Source: Clostridiales bacterium
Lineage (GTDB): Bacteria; Bacillota; Clostridia; Lachnospirales; JAITVM01
Direction of reading: 5' to 3'
DNA length: 5,829 nucleotides
NCBI GenBank assembly: GCA_031285815.1
Contig: JAITVM010000322.1
Span: 1-5,829 of the forward strand
The position numbers and the translations under genes were made by a program. Under the pieces are notes generated by a model. The model made no database searches. It was not told the origin of the DNA and saw only the letters and a list, made by a program, of their open reading frames with translations. Positions 1 to 5,235 of this stretch are shown one piece after another; within the stretch, counting starts at the first letter, position 1, and the number at the start of each line of letters is the position of its first letter.

Positions 1-271
1 TAGGTGTGTAAACCAGCAGTAAATCTGTGTTATCGTTTATTAATTCGTAAAATGAGTCGTTTGTTTTTGTATGCGAGGTTGATAATTTTAAAGATTTTAT
101 ATTTTCGCCGGTTATTTTAGACCGTAGGCTTATAGCCAGTGGCAAAGTAGCAGTAGAGCCGTCAACCCGTGGGTAGTTTTCAGGCGTTAAAGATAAAGGG
201 ATTTGGTTTGCTTGGTTTTTACATGATATTAGCATAAGTGTAAAAATTAATGCCAGAAATAATTTTTTCAT
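1..271 (-). CDS. PstS-like substrate-binding lipoprotein, N-terminal part (runs off the left edge)
   Basis: Ninety codons are open from ATG at 271 to the window edge; the C-terminal part is outside. The first 17 residues form a lipoprotein signal peptide: Lys-Lys, a hydrophobic run, then the lipobox L-I-S-C with Cys17 as the predicted lipidated residue. This predicts anchoring on the outer face of the membrane. Residues 33-55 (start YPRVDGSTATLPLA) match the opening of a family of PstS-like periplasmic-binding-protein-fold proteins in Firmicutes, where this Gly-Ser-Thr-Ala-Thr stretch begins the ligand-binding fold. Residues 67-90 (HTKTNDSFYELI, then DLLLVYTP) also fit that family. The start is supported by an AAGGGG ribosome-binding site at 279-284, seven bases upstream. 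The ligand could be phosphate or another oxyanion and cannot be fixed from this fragment. It has its own likely promoter and is separated from the next operon by a terminator. Confidence 0.8.
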   Translation of the reverse strand, partial: MKKLFLALIFTLMLISCKNQANQIPLSLTPENYPRVDGSTATLPLAISLRSKITGENIKSLKLSTSHTKTNDSFYELINDNTDLLLVYTP

Positions 272-305
272 TTGAGTGCCCCTTATAAATAAAACATTTG
301 GTTGG

Positions 306-335
306 TTAGATTTTTTATATATCTAAAAAATCTAA
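306..335. repeat. 11-bp perfect inverted repeat in the lipoprotein leader
   Basis: The arms at 306-316 (ttagatttttt) and 325-335 (aaaaaatctaa) are perfect inverted repeats around an 8-base loop. A second pair of short arms, tggtta at 303-308 and taacca at 341-346, brackets it, so the inner and outer pairings could compete. On the minus strand the segment lies between the likely promoter and the ribosome-binding site of the lipoprotein gene. It could be an operator or an RNA hairpin. It has no following U-tract, so it is not a typical terminator. Low-complexity AT sequence weakens the inference. Confidence 0.5.
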
Positions 336-395
336 AAAAATAACCATAAAAAATAAATTTTTGGTTTGTATTGTTTTAGAAAAAAATGTAATCGT

Positions 396-404
396 ATTAT
401 ATCA
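396..404 (-). promoter_or_regulatory. Likely extended -10 promoter for the lipoprotein gene
   Basis: On the minus strand the sequence reads TGATATAAT, a consensus -10 hexamer (396-401) with the extended TGn element (402-404). No good -35 is present at the expected spacing; TGTTAA at 419-424 is a poor match. Transcription would start near 389, giving a leader of roughly 118 bases before ATG 271, which contains the inverted repeat at 306-335. Confidence 0.45.
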
Positions 405-547
405 TAAATTTCGTTATATTAACAGTATATAAAAATGTTATTTTATGATAAGAATTACGGTATAAATTATATGTTTAGTAAAATATTATATTTAATGAGC
501 AATCGATTAACTAAATATGATAAAAAAATATTTTCACTCCATTAAAT

Positions 548-593
548 AAAAAAACTGTATCACCATTATTTTAATGAAACTATGGCGATACAG
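548..593 (-). terminator. Intrinsic terminator of the kinase/Thg1-like operon
   Basis: Read on the minus strand, a 12-bp stem is formed by 593-582 (CTGTATCGCCAT) and 566-555 (ATGGTGATACAG). It has one G-U wobble and a 15-base loop, and is followed immediately by seven U (plus-strand A548-554). It lies 43 bases after the Thg1-like stop codon. On the opposite strand the wobble becomes an A-C mismatch and there is no U-tract, so it acts in the minus direction. Confidence 0.87.
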
Positions 594-611
594 CCCTCAT
601 ATATATACCCC

Positions 612-625
612 TGTAAAATTTTACA
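612..625. repeat. 14-bp perfect palindrome just after the Thg1-like gene
   Basis: The sequence tgtaaaattttaca is a perfect palindrome 11 bases downstream of the Thg1-like stop codon and before the terminator. It may be a protein-binding site or chance in AT-rich DNA; a loop-less palindrome folds poorly as RNA. Confidence 0.35.
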
Positions 626-636
626 ATACAGCTTTT

Positions 637-1392
637 CTATTCTAGTATGTGCCCGATAAACTCTTCGTATTTTTCTTTCATTGGCAATTCCAAATCTACT
701 TTAACCCTACGCCGTATAAAGGTGGTTTCCTCACCCGATAAGATATTAGTACCGTTGTTTTCATATTCCTCCCAGTAAAGCCCCACCCCTCTTTTTTGCC
801 AATTTGGCAGGTTATTAAAATTAACGCCATTTTTAAACAAGAATTCATTTTTGAACGCAACCGATTTGCTACTCAGGAATTTCGTCGCTGCCGTAGGGGT
901 TTCGCCCTGTTTCCTCATCATCCAATAACAATGTGCATTTAGCGCGTTTCGGCTTGCGTCTTCGTTACGCCAGCGGAAATAATCAATTACAAGCCTTTTA
1001 TTGGGCAGTTCTGCAATACGGCAATCAAAACATCCTATCCCACCGAGTAAAAGTGAAAACTTTGCACTCGCTTCGCCTGCCAGGACAGAATTTAGCTTCC
1101 TTGTTTTTCTTCCAAAAGAACCTTCATCAAAATGGAACAGAAGTGATATTTCATCACTTTCAGTATAGCCATAGATGACCCGGAAGCCACAGTCCATCAA
1201 ATGTTTTACCGTTTCTATCATATAATCCCTGAAGCGCTCATCAAAAGGGCTCTCAAATTTATATATCTCTTTAGTCAAGCGCGTAAAATTTCTTCCGTCG
1301 ATCCGTGCTACCATATATATTTCAGGTGGGATGCAATAGTCCTGAGCAGTTTCGTATACACGCATTTTTTTATCTAAATCATCAAATTTCAT
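637..1392 (-). CDS. Thg1-like protein (TLP), predicted 3'-5' RNA polymerase / tRNA 5'-end repair enzyme
   Basis: This 251-residue protein belongs to the tRNA-His guanylyltransferase (Thg1) superfamily, whose members add nucleotides to RNA 5' ends in the 3'-to-5' direction using a polymerase-like palm fold. Metal-binding motifs are intact: RIDGR at 30-34 (Asp32, Gly33) and TESDEIS at 77-83 (Asp80, Glu81). A basic segment RKTRKLNS (95-102) and the C-terminal stretch WRNEDASRNALNAHCYW (141-157) are also typical. The HINN sequence that eukaryotic Thg1 uses for tRNA-His is replaced by SRNA(LN), so it looks like a bacterial TLP. Those studied repair 5'-truncated tRNAs in a template-dependent way. 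The start is ATG 1392, chosen because GGAGGGG at 1400-1406 is well spaced for it. An ATG at 1398 is too close, and longer starts run deep into the kinase gene. It overlaps the kinase by 11 bases, implying translational coupling. Confidence 0.9.
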   Translation of the reverse strand: MKFDDLDKKMRVYETAQDYCIPPEIYMVARIDGRNFTRLTKEIYKFESPFDERFRDYMIETVKHLMDCGFRVIYGYTESDEISLLFHFDEGSFGRKTRKLNSVLAGEASAKFSLLLGGIGCFDCRIAELPNKRLVIDYFRWRNEDASRNALNAHCYWMMRKQGETPTAATKFLSSKSVAFKNEFLFKNGVNFNNLPNWQKRGVGLYWEEYENNGTNILSGEETTFIRRRVKVDLELPMKEKYEEFIGHILE

Positions 1393-1831
1393 CCACATAC
1401 CCCTCCACAATAAACCCGTTACCGCTATCCATAGAAACATACCACAGTGAATCAAACCCCTCGCTGGGCTTTGGCAATTCAAGTTTTTTATGCGTACCCA
1501 ATATTGCAGGCACCGGTACAAAATCTTTACCGGTGCGTTGCTTGTTCTTTTGAAGCGCATCCGCAATAACGGATTTAAAATAATACCCTTTTACGTCAAA
1601 CCCAGCTTCTTTTGCAGCATTAATATACTTTTCCCGGCTTTTTATTGTCGGGTTTGTGTTGTCGATAACAAGCGGCTGCTTAGCTTTGAGGCAGGCTTCC
1701 AGCAAAATATCTTCCCGGTTACGGGTTTTCAGCATATCGAGGTTGACCCGGATATGCGTTTTAAAAAAATTTTGTTTGTAAAACTCACTTTTTCCTGTGG
1801 CTTGTATGCCAATAAAAAGTACCAGCTCCAT
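1382..1831 (-). CDS. Small P-loop kinase of the polynucleotide 5'-kinase (PNKP-like, AAA_33) type
   Basis: The protein has 149 residues and consists of a single P-loop kinase domain. A Walker A motif, GIQATGKS, is at 8-15, directly after the first beta strand. VNLDMLKTR (29-37) occupies the place of the substrate-site Asp of T4-type polynucleotide kinases (Asp32 here). VIDNTNP (55-61) is the characteristic Asp-Asn-Thr-Asn segment of this group. The lid region has KNKQRTG (95-101), probably with Arg99 as the lid arginine. The segment VPVPAIL (105-111) followed by LPKPSEGFDSL (119-129) is also usual for the family. No phosphatase or ligase domain is attached. The predicted reaction is ATP-dependent phosphorylation of a 5'-OH nucleic acid end. 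A different small-molecule or RNA substrate is possible. The ATG at 1831 is right because the P-loop begins at residue 8. GAGGG at 1835-1839 is a rather close ribosome-binding site (three bases). It is first in a two-gene operon and overlaps the Thg1-like gene. Confidence 0.85.
   Translation of the reverse strand: MELVLFIGIQATGKSEFYKQNFFKTHIRVNLDMLKTRNREDILLEACLKAKQPLVIDNTNPTIKSREKYINAAKEAGFDVKGYYFKSVIADALQKNKQRTGKDFVPVPAILGTHKKLELPKPSEGFDSLWYVSMDSGNGFIVEGYVDEI
1400..1406 (-). promoter_or_regulatory. Ribosome-binding site that fixes the Thg1-like start
   Basis: GGAGGGG on the minus strand lies inside the last codons of the kinase gene. The AGGGG part is seven bases before ATG 1392, a normal spacing, but only one base before ATG 1398. 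This favours the 251-residue product and coupled translation of the two genes. Confidence 0.7.
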
Positions 1832-1950
1832 AGGCCCTCACTCTGAAATACGAAATGTTTTACCTTAGGCAAAAATGCCGGCTACGTAATAATATACCCC
1901 TGGTTTGCAACAAAATAAGCCGTATTTTTTAGGTATATCTATTCTACAAT
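1832..1950 (-). promoter_or_regulatory. Upstream region of the kinase/Thg1-like operon, weak promoter candidate
   Basis: Because pgk ends in a strong terminator just upstream, the operon needs its own promoter here. The best -10 candidate on the minus strand is TATATT at 1891-1896, part of TATATTAT. No convincing -35 is seen, so an activator-dependent or alternative-sigma promoter is possible. A small hairpin (ggca, loop aaaa, tgcc) is at 1868-1879. An exact promoter cannot be assigned. Confidence 0.25.
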
Positions 1951-1999
1951 AAAAAAGGCTATACCGCCACGGTTTTATTTAAACCGTTTTGGTACAGCC
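1951..1999 (-). terminator. Intrinsic terminator of pgk
   Basis: On the minus strand the arms 1999-1981 and 1975-1957 form a 9-bp GC-rich lower stem (one G-U pair), a 3x3 internal loop and a 7-bp upper stem ACGGTTT/AAACCGT with a 5-base loop. Six U follow (plus-strand A1951-1956). It begins 17 bases after the pgk stop codon. Its sequence resembles the terminator at 548-593. Confidence 0.87.
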
Positions 2000-2015
2000 A
2001 TTTAAAAATTAATAT

Positions 2016-3206
2016 TTATTTATCATTTACTGCTTCTACACCAGGCAAATCTTTACCTTCTAAAAATTCTAGGGAAGCCCCGCCGCCTGTTGATATGTGG
2101 GACATTTTATCACCAAAGCCTAAAATATTAACTGCCGCTGCAGAATCGCCGCCGCCAATTATAGTAGTCGCATCTAAATCAGCTAAAGTTTTAGCGATTT
2201 CAAAAGTGCCTTTTGCAAAATTTTCAAGTTCGAAAACACCCATAGGGCCATTCCATACAACAGTTTTTGCACCTTTAAGGGCATCCTTATATAATTCCCT
2301 TGTTTTTTCACCTATGTCCACACCCATCCAATCAGCTTTAATAGAATCGATTGAAACGGTTTCAAAAGGTGCATCATTTTTTATTTCAGTTGTTATAACA
2401 GTATCTACAGGTATTAAAAAATTAACGCCTTTTGCTTTAGCTTTATCCATCATTTCAATTGCATATGGGACTTTGTCTTCTTCTAATAATGATTTCCCTA
2501 CTTCATGGCCCAATGCCTTAAAAAAAGTATATGCCATGCCGCCGCCAATTATCAGGGTATCAACTTTATCTAATAAATTATTAATTACATTTATTTTATC
2601 TGATACTTTTGAGCCGCCTAAAATTGCTACAAAAGGCCTGACAGGGTTATTTACGGCATTGCCTAAGTATTCAATTTCTTTTTGCATCAAATAGCCTACT
2701 GCAGATATTTCTACGAATTTTGTAACGCCAACTGTTGAACAGTGTGCCCTATGAGAGGACCCAAAAGCATCATTGACATAAACATCGGCTATAGAAGCTA
2801 AGTCCTCCGAGAAGCTATCTATATTTTTGCTCTCTTCTTTTCTAAACCTGGTATTCTCTAAGAGTACAACACTGCCCTCTTTCATAGAACCGATAGCCGC
2901 CTTGGCATTCGCGCCAACAACTTCGTCATCTTTTGCAAAAACAACTTCTTTTTCTAAAAGCTCAGACAATTTTTTTGCAACCGGATCAAGGGTAAATTGC
3001 GGGCTTGGCTCTTTTGGTTTGCCTAAGTGGGAGCAAAGTATAACCTTGCCTCCATCGGCGATTAATTTTTTAATAGTTGGTAATGCTGCCACTATCCTAT
3101 TTATGTCAGTTATTTCACCATTTTGTATTGGGACATTAAAGTCGCACCTAACTAAAACCCTTTTCCCCTTAACTTGTAAATCTTCGACACTTCTTTTGTT
3201 TAGCAT
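2016..3206 (-). CDS. pgk: Phosphoglycerate kinase
   Basis: This is cytosolic phosphoglycerate kinase, which transfers phosphate between 1,3-bisphosphoglycerate and ADP in glycolysis. The protein is full length (396 residues; bacterial enzymes are usually 390-400) with all signature motifs. The family signature VLVRCDFNVP is at 17-26, SHLGKP at 59-64 (Lys63 where many have Arg) and NTRFRKEE at 118-125. DAFGSSHRAH at 146-155 and GGSKVSDKI at 197-205 follow. Nucleotide-side motifs are GGGMAYTF (221-228), WNGPMGVFE (318-326), GGGDSAAAV (351-359) and STGGGASLEFLEGK (372-385). The ATG at 3206 is preceded by AAAGGGG at 3217-3223. It lies 100 bases after the phosphate transporter gene with no terminator between, so read-through transcription is likely; a terminator follows it. 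The usual neighbours gap, tpiA, gpmI and eno are absent here. Confidence 0.98.
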   Translation of the reverse strand: MLNKRSVEDLQVKGKRVLVRCDFNVPIQNGEITDINRIVAALPTIKKLIADGGKVILCSHLGKPKEPSPQFTLDPVAKKLSELLEKEVVFAKDDEVVGANAKAAIGSMKEGSVVLLENTRFRKEESKNIDSFSEDLASIADVYVNDAFGSSHRAHCSTVGVTKFVEISAVGYLMQKEIEYLGNAVNNPVRPFVAILGGSKVSDKINVINNLLDKVDTLIIGGGMAYTFFKALGHEVGKSLLEEDKVPYAIEMMDKAKAKGVNFLIPVDTVITTEIKNDAPFETVSIDSIKADWMGVDIGEKTRELYKDALKGAKTVVWNGPMGVFELENFAKGTFEIAKTLADLDATTIIGGGDSAAAVNILGFGDKMSHISTGGGASLEFLEGKDLPGVEAVNDK

Positions 3207-3264
3207 AATAAATGTTCCCCTTTCAATATTTAAATTTTATGGTTACCCGATTACTATTTTAGCC

Positions 3265-3293
3265 AACCCCAATGCCTGTATAGGATGGGGGTT
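3265..3293 (-). other. Intercistronic hairpin between the Na+/Pi transporter gene and pgk
   Basis: The arms aaccccaat (3265-3273) and atgggggtt (3285-3293) pair with one mismatch, continued by cct/agg (3275-3277 with 3282-3284) around a 4-base loop. No U-tract follows on either strand, so it is unlikely to be a simple intrinsic terminator. It might protect or separate the two parts of a shared transcript. Confidence 0.4.
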
Positions 3294-3306
3294 CTTGTAC
3301 GCTATA

Positions 3307-4953
3307 TTAAAAATCATTAGAAAGGACAGCTTGTGCAACATTTAATGAGTGGTCGCTAATCCTTTCTATATTTGTTAGTGTGTCTAAAAATAAAACCCCG
3401 CCTGTAATACTACAATCGCCATTAGTAAGCCGCTCTAAGTGGCTCTTGCGCAATTCTTTTTCCATATCATCAATCTTTTGCTCATAAATAACAACTTTGT
3501 TTGCTTCTTCTTTTGACGCAGTTGCAAGAGAGTTGACAGCAGTACTGCAGCATACTATAGCCGTATCTAAAACATCTTTAATTTCCGAAATAGCTTTTTC
3601 AGAAAAATATGCGTTTTCTTCCATCATCGTATCAATAAGTTCAGCTATATTTTCGCAGTGGTCGCCAATCCTCTCAAAATCATTTGAAATTTTAAAAAGT
3701 GAAGCAATTATATTATACTCTTCTTTAGTTATGTTAGTTTTAGAAATTTTAACAAGGTACATAACTATTTCCTGCTCTAAAGAATCAATCATCTTTTCAC
3801 GGGTATATATTAAATCTTTTTTGTCTTTATCCTTGTCAATCATTGCATCCTTAGATAACTCAAGGCTTTCTAAAACATATGTGCCAAGATTTGTTATTTC
3901 CTTAACGCAGCTTTGTATAGCCAAGGAAGGTGTATTTAATACCCTATCATCAAGGTGCGTTAAATTTATATTGGTAACAAATTTCTTTGCCGGCTTTTCT
4001 TTATTTATTTTTTCTACAATACTAATTAAGTTATTACTGAATGGGTAGAGTAAAATCGTATTTGTTACATTAAATAAAGTATGGACAATAGAAATTTCGG
4101 TAACTGATATTAAAGTTTCGCCATGTGAAACATTTATAAATGTAAAATAAATAATTGCCACTATACTAAAAATAAGGCTTCCGGCAATATTAAAAAGCAG
4201 ATGTATATAGGCGGCAGATTTTGCGTTCCTTGAAGCGCCTATACTTGAAATAATTGCGGTTACACAAGTACCGATATTTTGGCCCATAATTATGTATACA
4301 GCAGCATTCCAGGGTATTAGGCCAGATAACGCCAAAGCTTGAAGAATTGAAACAGAGGCCGATGACGACTGGATTATAGCTGTTATGCCCGTGCCTAATA
4401 AAAGGCCTAATATTGGGTTTTTACCAAAAAGAACAAAGGCATCCCTAAAAGCTTGTACTTCCCTTAATGGCGATACAGAAGTTGACATCTGTGTCATGCC
4501 TATAAACAAAATACCAAAACCTATTACTATATTACCTATTTGCTTAACTTTGTTATTTTTCGTAAAAAGTAGCAGAAAAGCACCAGCTGCTACAGCCAAA
4601 GGCGCCAGTACATAAGGCAATAAATCTTTAGACCACTCAGCCATGGATACAAGCCAAGCAGTTATTGTTGTGCCGATATTAGCCCCCATTATTACGCCAA
4701 CGGCCTGAGTTAAGTTCATTAACCCCGCATTTACAAAACCAACGACCATAACAGTCGTAGCAGAGCTACTTTGGATAACCATTGTTACTAAGGCACCGAC
4801 TAAAACGCCATAAAGCTTATTTGTCGTTAACACCTCAAGAAGCTTCTTCATCCTAGAATCAGCTATTGCTTGCAAGCCATCCGCCATTACTGTCATACCA
4901 AAAAGAAAAAAACCAAGGCCACCTAGAAAACCGAAAAAGTTAATATAAGTCAT
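3307..4953 (-). CDS. Na+/phosphate cotransporter (Na/Pi II type) with C-terminal PhoU-like domain
   Basis: This is a membrane protein of 548 residues predicted to import inorganic phosphate with Na+. The N-terminal part (about 1-315) carries two inverted Na_Pi_cotrans repeats, each with the hallmark QSSSA motif (61-65 and 195-199) followed by a GxNIGT segment (GANIGTT 90-96, GQNIGTC 224-230). Many hydrophobic membrane segments lie between and after them, up to about residue 308. The C-terminal cytosolic part (about 345-545) is PhoU-like, helical, with two metal-site motifs DFERIGDHCENI (425-436) and NIERISDHSLNV (528-539). This two-domain architecture is common in Firmicutes. The ATG at 4953 has AGGGG at 4961-4965, seven bases upstream. 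Transcription probably starts at the promoter near 5067 and continues into pgk. The PhoU-like tail may regulate transport according to phosphate status, which is inference. Confidence 0.95.
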   Translation of the reverse strand: MTYINFFGFLGGLGFFLFGMTVMADGLQAIADSRMKKLLEVLTTNKLYGVLVGALVTMVIQSSSATTVMVVGFVNAGLMNLTQAVGVIMGANIGTTITAWLVSMAEWSKDLLPYVLAPLAVAAGAFLLLFTKNNKVKQIGNIVIGFGILFIGMTQMSTSVSPLREVQAFRDAFVLFGKNPILGLLLGTGITAIIQSSSASVSILQALALSGLIPWNAAVYIIMGQNIGTCVTAIISSIGASRNAKSAAYIHLLFNIAGSLIFSIVAIIYFTFINVSHGETLISVTEISIVHTLFNVTNTILLYPFSNNLISIVEKINKEKPAKKFVTNINLTHLDDRVLNTPSLAIQSCVKEITNLGTYVLESLELSKDAMIDKDKDKKDLIYTREKMIDSLEQEIVMYLVKISKTNITKEEYNIIASLFKISNDFERIGDHCENIAELIDTMMEENAYFSEKAISEIKDVLDTAIVCCSTAVNSLATASKEEANKVVIYEQKIDDMEKELRKSHLERLTNGDCSITGGVLFLDTLTNIERISDHSLNVAQAVLSNDF

Positions 4954-4963
4954 AAATTATCCC

Positions 4964-5012
4964 CTAATCATTATATGAGTTTGCGCCAAACAAAGCTCCC
5001 CCCTTCAATCAT
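4964..5012 (-). other. Purine-rich leader of the Na+/Pi transporter mRNA with possible short reading frames
   Basis: The leader contains GAAGGGGGGAG (4996-5006), a second strong ribosome-binding-like tract upstream of the true one. Two tiny frames touch it: ATG 5012 to TAA 4971 (13 codons, no ribosome-binding site) and TTG 4993 to TAG 4964 (9 codons, close behind the G-tract). The stop of the latter overlaps the transporter's own ribosome-binding site. A leader peptide or decoy site is possible but unproven. Confidence 0.2.
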
Positions 5013-5066
5013 GCAAATAATGGGCAAACCTCAAAACTAATTATTAATAACAGTCTTTACCCCACT

Positions 5067-5094
5067 ATTATAATACATTTTTTATATTTTTAAA
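5067..5094 (-). promoter_or_regulatory. Likely sigma-A type promoter for the Na+/Pi transporter-pgk unit
   Basis: On the minus strand a perfect TATAAT (5067-5072) is preceded by TTTAAA (5089-5094) at 16-base spacing, a four-of-six match to the -35 consensus. Transcription would start near 5060, about 107 bases before the ATG at 4953. No clear PhoB/PhoP box was recognised by eye. Confidence 0.5.
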
Positions 5095-5123
5095 TAGTTT
5101 TGTAGATTTTATTTAAGTTTATT

Positions 5124-5154
5124 TTGCACCAAAGCCAAGTTTTTATGTTATACT
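5124..5154 (+). promoter_or_regulatory. Likely extended -10 promoter for the PHP-domain gene
   Basis: The -10 hexamer TATACT (5149-5154) has a TGn extension (5146-5148). TTGCAC at 5124-5129 is a fair -35 but at a long 19-base spacing. The leader to ATG 5236 is about 75 bases. It diverges from the transporter promoter roughly 80 bases away. Confidence 0.5.
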
Positions 5155-5235
5155 TTGTTTGATTAATTAGCTTAAAAAGCCAGTTAGTATTTACGGCCAA
5201 TTAGTTATAAATAGATAAATAAGTTGGAGGGCAAC

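Larger units (their letters stand above)
272..636. other. AT-rich intergenic region between the lipoprotein gene and the Thg1-like/kinase operon
   Basis: No credible gene is seen here on either strand: short open stretches lack ribosome-binding sites and family-like sequence. Reading on the minus strand, it holds a 14-bp palindrome (612-625), the operon terminator (548-593), an AT-rich stretch, a likely extended -10 promoter (396-404), a leader inverted repeat (306-335) and the lipoprotein ribosome-binding site (279-284). Confidence 0.75.

Noticed and set aside
306..335. The leader inverted repeat as an intrinsic terminator
   Set aside because: Neither strand has a U-tract after the stem, and the stem is almost entirely A-T pairs.
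933..1178. Open frame on the plus strand inside the Thg1-like gene
   Set aside because: It is antisense to a gene with clear catalytic motifs and has no recognisable protein features.
1393..1566. An N-terminal extension of the Thg1-like frame reaching 58 codons into the kinase gene
   Set aside because: The added residues match nothing in the family, which starts close to MKFDDL. The ribosome-binding site at 1400-1406 fits ATG 1392, and the stretch is explained by the kinase reading frame.
1868..1879. Small hairpin ggca-aaaa-tgcc upstream of the kinase
   Set aside because: Only four base pairs and no U-tract; too weak to name as a regulatory element.
2095..2694. Long plus-strand open frame opposite pgk
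   Set aside because: It is a shadow of a full-length conserved pgk; the serine- and proline-rich translation looks like the reverse complement of a coding gene.
3497..4048. Plus-strand open frame opposite the Na+/Pi transporter
   Set aside because: It is antisense to the PhoU-like domain and lacks family similarity.
4971..5012. A 13-codon ATG frame in the transporter leader as a real gene
   Set aside because: No ribosome-binding site precedes its ATG and nothing else supports translation.
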